Below the pieces are notes generated by a model. That model saw only the letters and a program-made list of their open reading frames with translations, ran no database searches and was not told where the DNA came from. Below are positions 57,070 through 64,000 of a stretch of DNA of 64,000 bases, piece after piece. Position 1 is the first letter of the stretch. Every line of letters starts with the position of its first letter. The stretch comes from Cellulomonas sp. Leaf395. GTDB taxonomy: Bacteria; Actinomycetota; Actinomycetes; Actinomycetales; Cellulomonadaceae. The translations under genes and the position numbers were made by a program. The stretch is taken from NCBI RefSeq assembly GCF_001424125.1, contig NZ_LMQI01000001.1, positions 199,757 through 263,756 of the forward strand, in the 5' to 3' direction.

Positions 57070-58911
57070 TCAGGCCTGCGCATCCTCGGGCTCGTACGCG
57101 AGCAGACGCTCGAGGAGCCGTAGCGAGCTCTCCTTGTCCAGCGTCTCGCCCGTCCAGGTCTCCTTGAGGGACACCGTCCGGCCGTCGTGCAGGGTCAGGT
57201 CGGCCTGCAGAGGCGTCCGCTTCACGATCCGCGCGGTGGCGATCTGCTCGTAGGCGAGGAACCGGTGGTAGGACGCGAGCTGCACCACGGACCCGGACTG
57301 CAGCAGCGAGATCATCCGGGCCTTGCCGTTCTCGTCCTTCTTGGGCGTCGGCACGAGGATGACGCCGATGTCGAGGACGAGCACGTCGTGCTTCGTGCCA
57401 TCGACCTTCACGCTGGCCAGCCCGCCGAGCACCTCGCCGCCGTGGGCCGTGGCGGCGTCCGCGACCTGACCGGTGGACGTGACGTCGACACCGATCTCGG
57501 CCAGCCGCGCCCGGGCGGCCGCGACGGTCTCCGGCTGCAGTGCCGCCGTCGCGACCGGGGCGAGGTCGAGGACCTGCTCGTCGCGACCCACCAGCTCGGC
57601 GGGGCCGCTCCACGAGTGCCGCCACCGCGCGATCCCCGCCTGGACGGCGGCCTGCGAGACGAGCAGCTCCAGGAGGTCGGCCAGCTGGTCGCCCTCCGTG
57701 CCGAGGTCCTTCTCCAGCTCCGCGCGGCGGCCACCGGCGACCACGTCCAGCACCGTGCCCAGGTTCGCGCGCTGCTGCCCGGCCACCCGGGCCGCCGAGC
57801 GGTACACGATGTCGGCGGTCCGCTGGCGGGACAGCACCAGGGAGGTCGCGGTCAGCTCCTCCCAGTCGAGCTGCGTGCGTCCGTCGACCGTGACCACGTG
57901 GGCCGCGAGCTCGGCGGCGCGGGCGTCGAAGTCGGGGATCAGCGCCCACGCCGGACGGGTGTCCCGGGCCACCGACACGTCGGGCATGCGATCCATCGCG
58001 GCGACGCGCGCGGCGATCGAGGGATGGCTGTCCCACCGTGACTGTTCGGCCGGGGGAGCGTCGTCACGCATCTGCGCCAGCTCGGTGGTCCGGGCCGTGA
58101 CCAGCTGCCCGAAGCCGCCGAAGAAGCCGTGCGCGGTCGGCGCGTACCCCGACTCCCACGCGTCGTCCAGGTAGTTGTGCAGGTAGAACGACCAGGCGGC
58201 GTCCGCGACGGGAAGCTCGCGCAGCGCGCTCTGCGCCGTCGCGCGCCCGGCGATCCGCACGGAGAGCTGGTCGGCCTCGAGCTCCTGGCGTCGGTTGACG
58301 GCGGCGGAGACGACGAAGAACAGGCGGGCGTACAGACGCAGGAACCAGCCGACGACGTTGCCGGAGAGCTGCTCGAGCGTCGCGACGATCGCCTGCTTGC
58401 CGCGGTAGGTCAGGGGACCGAGGCGGGTGTGGCTGTTCGAGTAGTGGCCGAGCTCGTGCGCGAGGACCGACCGGAGCTGACCCACGTCGAGCGTCTGCAG
58501 CAGCGGGACGCCGAGGTAGAGGTGACGCGTGCCGCCGACGAGGCCGAGCAGCCGGGTGTCCTCCGAGACCGCCGCGTTGACGTCCGGGAGGAGGCGGATG
58601 TCGTCGGGGGCGCGGGTGCCGGCCGCGGCGGCGAGCTCCCGGACGGCCTCCCAGAGCGCGGGTGCGTCGGCGGGCGTCAGCGTCGGACCCTCGTCGGGTG
58701 CCGGGCGTGCCCGGGCGACCTTCCACAGCGCGACGACGACGCCGACGGCGATGGCGGCGGTGAAGAAGCCGAGCTTGGCGGCGGCGGCCTCCGCGTCGGA
58801 CTGGAACGCCCACCAGCTGAGCGCCCCCATGCCGACGATGATCGCCAGTGCGACGACGTAGAAGCCGGCCAGCAGGACCGCGGACAGGGCGGCGCGCAGG
58901 GTGGTGGTCAC
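57070..58911 (-). CDS. M48-family zinc metalloprotease
   Basis: A 613-residue membrane protease. Two N-terminal helices (about 8-35 and 48-68) come first. The HExxH site is VLAHELGHYSNSH (about 150-163), with the third ligand Glu in RRQELEADQLSVRIA downstream. A further membrane-like segment follows (about 185-205). The remaining 350 residues are an unusual C-terminal extension with no motif I know. M48 enzymes degrade misfolded membrane proteins. GGAAGGA precedes the GTG at 58911. The convergent pheA gene ends 3 nt away. Confidence 0.88.
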   Translation of the reverse strand: MTTTLRAALSAVLLAGFYVVALAIIVGMGALSWWAFQSDAEAAAAKLGFFTAAIAVGVVVALWKVARARPAPDEGPTLTPADAPALWEAVRELAAAAGTRAPDDIRLLPDVNAAVSEDTRLLGLVGGTRHLYLGVPLLQTLDVGQLRSVLAHELGHYSNSHTRLGPLTYRGKQAIVATLEQLSGNVVGWFLRLYARLFFVVSAAVNRRQELEADQLSVRIAGRATAQSALRELPVADAAWSFYLHNYLDDAWESGYAPTAHGFFGGFGQLVTARTTELAQMRDDAPPAEQSRWDSHPSIAARVAAMDRMPDVSVARDTRPAWALIPDFDARAAELAAHVVTVDGRTQLDWEELTATSLVLSRQRTADIVYRSAARVAGQQRANLGTVLDVVAGGRRAELEKDLGTEGDQLADLLELLVSQAAVQAGIARWRHSWSGPAELVGRDEQVLDLAPVATAALQPETVAAARARLAEIGVDVTSTGQVADAATAHGGEVLGGLASVKVDGTKHDVLVLDIGVILVPTPKKDENGKARMISLLQSGSVVQLASYHRFLAYEQIATARIVKRTPLQADLTLHDGRTVSLKETWTGETLDKESSLRLLERLLAYEPEDAQA

Positions 58912-59024
58912 GGGGGTCCTTCCGGGTGCGAGCCGCGTCGTCGCGGACCTCGTTCGCCGCGGATCGTAGCGGTCGGGGCCCGCACCGCGCGGGCCGTTCA
59001 CCTGGTTGCTCGCCGACGTCCGAG

Positions 59025-60185
59025 TCAGGCCACCGCGACCCGCACGACGAGCGCCGCGTGGTCCACCCGCGCGGACAGCTCGGTGACGCGTCCGACGATG
59101 TCGCCGTCCACCTGCACGTGCTCGCCGCCCTGCACCACCACGCGGACCTCCTGCGCCCGGGTGTGGTCGATGCGGCCGATCTTGGCCGGCAGGTCGTTGC
59201 GCACGCCCGCACCCTGCAGCATCACCTCGCCGAACAGCTGGGCCCAGCCGGCGATCCCGCCGCGGGTGTCGATCGCGGCGATGTCGAGCCACCCGTCGTC
59301 GAGCAGGGCGTCCGGCAGCAGGGTGATCCCGCCGGGGAGCTTGCCGCAGTTGCCGATGAGCAGGCTGCGCAGCCGGGTGGACGTCATCGGCTGGTCGTCG
59401 AGCCGGACGTGGATGCGGGTGCGCCGGCCGTGCAGGTGCCGCATGCCGGACACGAAGTAGGCGATCCAGCCGACCCGCGCCTTGAGCTGCTCGTCGGTGC
59501 CGGCGACCATCGCGGCGTCGAACCCGAGCCCGGCGATCACGAGGAAGATGTGGTCCCTCGGGAGGTCCTGTTCGTCGACGAGGGCGTCCACCGCGTCGCT
59601 GACCGGGTCGTCGATCTCGGACTGCCACCGGTGCACCCGCAGCCAGCCCACGTCGATGGTCCGGTCCCGGCCCTCCAGGGCGGTGCGCAGGGCTGCCATC
59701 GGGTCGCTCAGGGGGAGGTCGAGGTTGCGGGCCAGCAGGTTCCCGGTGCCCAGTGGGATGAGCCCCATCGGGACCCCGGTGCCGACGAGCCCCTCGGCCA
59801 CCGCGCGCACGGTCCCGTCCCCACCGATCGCGACGACGACGTCCGCCCCCTGTGCGACGGCCGCGCGCGTCTGACCGACCCCCGGGTCCGCGATGGTCGT
59901 CTCGAACCACAGCGGCTGGGGCAGCCCTTGCTCCTGGCAGGCGGACCGCACGGCCACCTGCAGCGCCGGGACGTCCTGCTTGGAGGGGTTGGCGACGAAC
60001 GCGACGAGCTGGCCGGTCTCGTCGACGTCCCGCGCCAGCCGCAGCTCCCGGGCGTCCGGACCGTTCCTGGGGGACTCGATCCGTCGGCGCAGCTCACGCT
60101 GCCGCAGCCACAGGATCCCCACCAGCAGGAGAGCGGCGACGGCCACGACGGCCGCAACGACGGCCAGCCACGCCTCCCAGGTCAT
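59025..60185 (-). CDS. Diacylglycerol kinase family lipid kinase
   Basis: A 386-residue protein. One N-terminal helix (about 5-27) anchors it. The DAGK catalytic domain has VAFVANPSKQ (61-70), VVVAIGGDGTVRAVAEGLVG (about 116-135) and PLGTGNLLARNLDLP, the ATP-binding loops. The C-terminal domain has VDGDIVGR, near the family substrate site. It phosphorylates a lipid such as diacylglycerol, ceramide or sphingoid base; the exact one is open. TAGATT lies 6 nt before the ATG at 60185 and there is no Shine-Dalgarno, so leaderless. Divergent from serS. Confidence 0.9.
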   Translation of the reverse strand: MTWEAWLAVVAAVVAVAALLLVGILWLRQRELRRRIESPRNGPDARELRLARDVDETGQLVAFVANPSKQDVPALQVAVRSACQEQGLPQPLWFETTIADPGVGQTRAAVAQGADVVVAIGGDGTVRAVAEGLVGTGVPMGLIPLGTGNLLARNLDLPLSDPMAALRTALEGRDRTIDVGWLRVHRWQSEIDDPVSDAVDALVDEQDLPRDHIFLVIAGLGFDAAMVAGTDEQLKARVGWIAYFVSGMRHLHGRRTRIHVRLDDQPMTSTRLRSLLIGNCGKLPGGITLLPDALLDDGWLDIAAIDTRGGIAGWAQLFGEVMLQGAGVRNDLPAKIGRIDHTRAQEVRVVVQGGEHVQVDGDIVGRVTELSARVDHAALVVRVAVA

Positions 60186-60350
60186 GGGCCGAATCTACGG
60201 CCCACCCGCCGCGGCCCACCCCGACCCGCCCAACCCCGCCCTGCCCGACGAGGTCGGCAGCGGCAGCTCACGCGGTCGTCGCGACCTGCCGCTCTCGGCG
60301 GGTGCGTGCCTGCGAGCGGGGGTGTGTCCAGGGCGGCGCACCCGGGTCGG

Positions 60351-60356
60351 TAGGGT
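60351..60356 (+). promoter_or_regulatory. Leaderless -10 element of serS
   Basis: TAGGGT lies 6 nt before the GTG at 60363, placing transcription start at or within the start codon. No Shine-Dalgarno is present. No T-box structure or riboswitch is apparent in the 177-bp upstream region. Confidence 0.7.
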
Positions 60357-60362
60357 TCACGG

Positions 60363-61628
60363 GTGATCGATCTGCGGCTCCTGCGGGAGGATCCCGACCT
60401 TGTCCGCGCCAGCCAGACGGCTCGCGGGGACGACCCTCACCTGGTCGACCAGGTGCTCGACGCCGACGCGCGCCGACGCTCTGCACTGACCGAGTTCGAG
60501 ACGCTGCGGGCCGAGCAGAAGTCCCTGGGCAAGCTCGTCGCCAAGGCGCAGGGCGACGAGAAGCATGCGCTGCTCACCCGCGGCAAGCACCTCGCCGAGC
60601 AGGTCAAGGCGCTGCAGTCCGACGCGGAGGCCGCCGAGACGGTCGCCACGGAGCTGAGCCGGAAGATCTCGAACATCGTCGAGGACGGCGTCCCCGTGGG
60701 CGGCGAGGACGACTACGTGGTGCTCAAGCACGTGGGCGAACGTCCTGCCTTCGACTTCCCCGTGCGCGACCACCTCGAGCTGGGCGAAGGCCTCGCGGCC
60801 ATCGACACCGAGCGCGGGGCGAAGGTGTCCGGTGCGCGGTTCTACTACCTGACGGGCATCGGTGCGCGGCTGGAGCTGGCGCTGCTGAACGCGGCCGTCG
60901 ACAAGGCCCTGAGCGCGGGCTTCACCCCCGTCATCACGCCGACCCTGGTCAAGCCCGAGATCATGGCCGGCACCGGCTTCCTCGGCGCGCACGCGGACGA
61001 GGTCTACCACCTGCCCGCCGACGACCTGTACCTCGTCGGCACCAGCGAGGTCGCGCTCGCGGGCTACCACTCGGGCGAGATCCTCGACCTGTCGAACGGT
61101 CCCAAGCGGTACGCCGGCTGGTCGGCCTGCTACCGGCGCGAGGCCGGCTCGTACGGCAAGGACACCCGCGGGATCATCCGCGTCCACCAGTTCCACAAGG
61201 TCGAGGCGTTCAGCTGGACCACCGTCGAGGACGCCGCCGACGAGCACCGCCGCATCCTGGGCTGGGAGGAGGAGATGCTGGCGCTCGCGGAGCTGCCCTA
61301 CCGCGTCATCGACACCGCCGCGGGGGACCTGGGCTCGAGTGCCGCCCGCAAGTTCGACTGCGAGGCGTGGCTGCCCAGCCAGGAGCGGTACCTCGAGCTG
61401 ACGTCGACGTCGAACTGCACCACGTTCCAGGCCCGCCGGCTCGGTGTGCGCGAGCGCACGGCGGACGGCTCGATGCGCGCGGTCGCCACCCTGAACGGCA
61501 CGCTGGCCACGACGCGCTGGATCGTCGCGCTCCTGGAGAACCACCAGCGGGCGGACGGGTCGGTCCGCGTGCCGGAAGGGCTGCGGCCGTACCTGGGCGG
61601 CCTCGAGGTGCTGGAGCCGGTGCGATGA
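60363..61628 (+). CDS. serS: Seryl-tRNA synthetase
   Basis: A 421-residue class II synthetase that charges tRNA-Ser. The N-terminal long coiled coil (about 28-100, with [19 protein letters not shown]) binds the tRNA long arm. Motif 2 is [31 protein letters not shown] (about 255-282) and motif 3 is [15 protein letters not shown] (about 378-392). The serine site includes TSEVAL. The GTG at 60363 is leaderless. It overlaps the HAD gene by 4 nt (ATGA). No tRNA gene is close. Confidence 0.97.
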   Translation: MIDLRLLREDPDLVRASQTARGDDPHLVDQVLDADARRRSALTEFETLRAEQKSLGKLVAKAQGDEKHALLTRGKHLAEQVKALQSDAEAAETVATELSRKISNIVEDGVPVGGEDDYVVLKHVGERPAFDFPVRDHLELGEGLAAIDTERGAKVSGARFYYLTGIGARLELALLNAAVDKALSAGFTPVITPTLVKPEIMAGTGFLGAHADEVYHLPADDLYLVGTSEVALAGYHSGEILDLSNGPKRYAGWSACYRREAGSYGKDTRGIIRVHQFHKVEAFSWTTVEDAADEHRRILGWEEEMLALAELPYRVIDTAAGDLGSSAARKFDCEAWLPSQERYLELTSTSNCTTFQARRLGVRERTADGSMRAVATLNGTLATTRWIVALLENHQRADGSVRVPEGLRPYLGGLEVLEPVR

Positions 61629-62422
61629 CCCGCTGCCGCCTCGTCGCCCTCGACGTCGACGGGACCCTCATGTCCTACGACGGCGTGATCTCCGACGAGG
61701 TGCGGTCCGCGGTGCGGGCGGTCCGTGACGCGGGCCTGCACGTGGTGCTGGCGACGGGCCGCGGGGTGCACTCGGCCGCGCCCGTGGCGATGGAGCTCGG
61801 GCTGACGGAGGGCTGGGTCGTCTGCTCGAACGGCGCCGTCACCGCGCGCCTCGACCCGGCGGCGGAGAACGGCTACGAGATCGTGCGGGTGGTCACGTTC
61901 GACCCCGGCCCCGCGCTGAGGACGATCGCGCTGGAGCTGCCCGACGCCCTGTATGCGGTCGAGGACCTCGGGCTGGGCTTCCGGGTGTCCGCCGACTTCC
62001 CCGACGGCGAGCTGTCCGGGGACCTCGAGGTCGTGTCCTGGGAGGAGCTGACGGCGACGCCGGCCACCCGTGTCGTCATCCGCAGCCCCGACAGCACCCC
62101 CGAGGAGTTCCACGAGCTGGTCGAGCGCGTCGGGCTGCACGAGGTCGAGTACGCCGTCGGCTGGTCCGCGTGGCTCGACCTGACGCCCGGTGGCGTGTCG
62201 AAGGCCAGCGCGCTGGAGGAGGTCCGCCAGCACCTCGGGGTGCAGCCGCACGCGACCGTGGCCATCGGGGACGGCGGGAACGACGTGCAGATGCTGCGCT
62301 GGGCGGCCCGCGGCGTCGCGATGGGCCACGCCTCGGAGTCGGTCCGGGCAGCGGCCGACGAGGTCACCGGCACGATCGGGGACGACGGAGCGGTCGCGGT
62401 CCTGCACAGCCTGATGCTCTGA
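61625..62422 (+). CDS. HAD-superfamily Cof-type phosphatase
   Basis: A 265-residue HAD hydrolase of the Cof subclass. Motif I is [10 protein letters not shown] (Asp9 nucleophile, Asp11), motif II is VLATGRG, motif III includes Lys in GVSKASAL, and motif IV is [14 protein letters not shown]2B cap lies between. It dephosphorylates small phosphorylated metabolites, often sugar phosphates or flavins. It is translationally coupled to serS through an ATGA overlap. The downstream region holds the operator for the next gene. Confidence 0.92.
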   Translation: MTRCRLVALDVDGTLMSYDGVISDEVRSAVRAVRDAGLHVVLATGRGVHSAAPVAMELGLTEGWVVCSNGAVTARLDPAAENGYEIVRVVTFDPGPALRTIALELPDALYAVEDLGLGFRVSADFPDGELSGDLEVVSWEELTATPATRVVIRSPDSTPEEFHELVERVGLHEVEYAVGWSAWLDLTPGGVSKASALEEVRQHLGVQPHATVAIGDGGNDVQMLRWAARGVAMGHASESVRAAADEVTGTIGDDGAVAVLHSLML

Positions 62423-62507
62423 GCGTGTCGCCGCCGTGTCGCTGGGCTGTGACTCAATCGTGACCGGATTGCCCGGTCTAGACGGTTGCGCCGGTGTTGC
62501 GTAACGA

Positions 62508-62524
62508 CTTGCATCGCTTGCAAG
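62508..62524. promoter_or_regulatory. LacI-type operator CTTGCA-N5-TGCAAG
   Basis: CTTGCATCGCTTGCAAG has perfect 6-bp arms around a TCGCT centre. This form resembles the CTTGCA-based sites of maltose/alpha-glucoside LacI-family repressors in Actinobacteria. It lies 53 nt before the ATG of the sugar-binding lipoprotein and likely overlaps its promoter. The regulator gene is not in this window. Confidence 0.75.
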
Positions 62525-62576
62525 GGGTGCCGGGAAGCCGCCGGCACCATCCGAAGCATGACGACGTGGAGGTCTC

Positions 62577-63956
62577 ATGAACGGCACACGCAGGCGCCGC
62601 AGCTATCTGGCAGCGGCAGCGGCGGGAGCAAGTCTTGCCTTGGTGCTCACCGCCTGTTCGGGCGGGGACGACGAGGGCGGCGGCGGCGACGACGCCGCCT
62701 CGGACGTCGACTGCACCGCGTTCGAGCAGTACGGCGATCTCGAGGGCAAGACGATCAGCGTCTACACCTCGATCGTGGAGCCCGAGTCGGTCCAGCAGAC
62801 CGACTCCTACATCCCGTTCGAGGAGTGCACAGGCGCGGAGATCGAGTACGAGGGGTCGCGGGAGTTCGAGGCACAGCTGCCCGTCCGGCTGCAGGCCGGC
62901 AACCCGCCCGACATCGCGTACGTCCCGCAGCCGGGCTTCCTCGCCTCGATGGTCGCGGACTACCCCGACGCGGTCGTCCCGGCCCCGCAGGCGGTCATCG
63001 ACAACGCGAACGAGTACTACACCGAGGGCTGGGTCGACTACGGCACGGTCGACGGCACGCTGTACGCGACGCCGCTCGGAGCCAACGTGAAGTCGTTCGT
63101 CTGGTACTCCCCGCAGGCGTTCGAGGACAACGGCTACGAGATCCCCACCACGTGGGACGACCTCATCGCCCTCACGGACCAGATCAAGGACGACTTCCCG
63201 GACGCCAAGCCGTGGTGCGCGGGCATCGAGTCCGGTGACGCCACCGGCTGGCCGGCCACCGACTGGCTGGAGGACGTGATGCTCCGGACCGCCGGCGCCG
63301 ACGTCTACGACCAGTGGGTCAACCACGAGATCCCGTTCAACGACCCGCAGGTCCTCTCGGCCCTCGAGACCGTCGGCGGCATCCTCAAGAACCCGGACTA
63401 CGTGAACGGCGGCCTGGGCGACGTCCAGTCCATCGCGACCGTCGCATGGAACGAGTCGGCCAACGCGATCCCGGACCAGCTCTGCTTCCTGCACCGTGCG
63501 GCGAACTTCTACCAGGCCAACTGGGACGAGAGCCTGACGGTCGCGGAGGACGGGGACGTCTACGCGTTCTACCTGCCCGGCGAGAGCGCTGACGACAAGC
63601 CGCTGCTCGGCGGTGGCGAGTTCGTGACGGCCTTCGCGGACCGTCCCGAGGTGCAGGCGTTCCAGGCGTACCTGTCCAGCCCGGAGTGGGCCAACGCCAA
63701 GGCGGAGGTCACCGGTCAGGGCTGGCTCAGCGCCAACAGCGGCCTCGACCCGGAGCTGCTGCAGTCGCCGATCGACAAGCTGTCGTTCGACCTGCTGACG
63801 GACGACAGCTACACCTTCCGGTTCGACGGCTCCGACCAGATGCCCGGTGCCGTCGGCGCCGACGCGTTCTGGAAGCAGATGACCGCGTGGATCGGCGAGG
63901 ACCAGTCCGACCAGGAGACCCTCGACAACATCGAGGCTGCCTGGCCGGCGTCCTGA
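62577..63956 (+). CDS. ABC sugar transporter substrate-binding lipoprotein (alpha-glucoside type)
   Basis: A 459-residue lipoprotein of solute-binding family 1. The signal peptide ends in LVLTACSGG with Cys27, followed by a Gly/Asp linker. The body has ISVYTSIVEPESVQQ, GSREFEAQLPVRLQAGNPPDIAYVPQPG (about 90-117) and PTTWDDLIALTDQI, close to alpha-glucoside (AglE-like) binding proteins. Trp-rich segments such as GWPATDWLED would stack sugars. GGAGGT precedes the ATG. It is the first gene of an operon whose permease genes should lie past the window end. Confidence 0.9.
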   Translation: MNGTRRRRSYLAAAAAGASLALVLTACSGGDDEGGGGDDAASDVDCTAFEQYGDLEGKTISVYTSIVEPESVQQTDSYIPFEECTGAEIEYEGSREFEAQLPVRLQAGNPPDIAYVPQPGFLASMVADYPDAVVPAPQAVIDNANEYYTEGWVDYGTVDGTLYATPLGANVKSFVWYSPQAFEDNGYEIPTTWDDLIALTDQIKDDFPDAKPWCAGIESGDATGWPATDWLEDVMLRTAGADVYDQWVNHEIPFNDPQVLSALETVGGILKNPDYVNGGLGDVQSIATVAWNESANAIPDQLCFLHRAANFYQANWDESLTVAEDGDVYAFYLPGESADDKPLLGGGEFVTAFADRPEVQAFQAYLSSPEWANAKAEVTGQGWLSANSGLDPELLQSPIDKLSFDLLTDDSYTFRFDGSDQMPGAVGADAFWKQMTAWIGEDQSDQETLDNIEAAWPAS

Positions 63957-64000
63957 CCGTCTGAGGTGCGTCCGGGGTGGGGGTCGTCGTGACGGCTCCC

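Noticed and set aside
57070..59910. A 946-codon minus-strand frame around the M48 gene
   Set aside because: The part beyond 58911 is antisense or out of frame to the lipid kinase region and has shadow-type composition; the GTG at 58911 with GGAAGGA is the real start.
60186..60362. A T-box or riboswitch upstream of serS
   Set aside because: No conserved antiterminator or specifier structure is visible, and the -10 box lies 6 nt before the start codon, leaving no leader.

Overview
The window is about 64 kb of very GC-rich actinobacterial chromosome. GTG starts, 4-bp GTGA/ATGA stop-start overlaps, many F420-type luciferase-like oxidoreductases and TANNNT promoters placed directly before start codons all fit the order Micrococcales. 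The mix of a GH113 mannanase-like enzyme, an alpha-glucoside binding protein, an EF-G2 and an RDD protein suggests a Cellulomonas-like genus, but this is inference. I found about 60 protein genes, one decayed helicase remnant, no tRNA or rRNA genes, no CRISPR array, no insertion sequence and no prophage.

Left part (1-20 kb): a DHA2 drug exporter; two luciferase-like oxidoreductases (one SsuD-like, one coupled to an acetyltransferase); an NAD(P)-dependent epimerase divergent from a TetR regulator with three copies of one operator between them; an RDD membrane protein; a GH113 enzyme; a VOC protein; a family-5 uracil-DNA glycosylase; a LOG-like protein; a YrdC/Sua5-like protein; MazG coupled to an EF-G2; a lipoprotein FKBP isomerase; a trehalose-synthase-like GH13 enzyme coupled to a third luciferase-like oxidoreductase; and a cell-wall-anchored protein with proline-threonine linkers.

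Middle part (20-41 kb): a large nuclease-helicase next to the remnant of a second helicase; an ABC-F ATPase; a Gfo/Idh/MocA dehydrogenase followed by a fourth luciferase-like oxidoreductase; a small phage-like protein flanked by two copies of an 80-90 bp repeat; a two-component system; a VIT-family transporter with a ferritin-like domain; and a siderophore uptake operon (ATPase, binding lipoprotein, fused double permease, siderophore-interacting reductase). Iron boxes precede its first and last genes. A pseudouridine synthase, a His-tailed EamA exporter and a rhamnulose-phosphate aldolase follow.

Right part (41-64 kb): a DUF427 pair; an ArsR-SRPBCC fusion whose palindromic operator fills its own promoter; gluconate kinase; an exporter; pyruvate oxidase; TetR/VOC; a phosphotransferase-MFS pair; phosphoglucomutase; DUF5926 plus a glycosyltransferase; a 767-residue membrane protein; prephenate dehydratase; an M48 protease; a diacylglycerol-kinase-like protein; seryl-tRNA synthetase coupled to a HAD phosphatase; and the first gene of a sugar ABC operon behind a LacI-type operator.

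The least explained features are noncoding. A 53-nt palindromic repeat occurs at two intergenic loci 32 kb apart, direct repeats flank the phage-like gene, and a leaderless promoter signature recurs before at least a dozen genes. I recognised no complete new defence or biosynthetic system.
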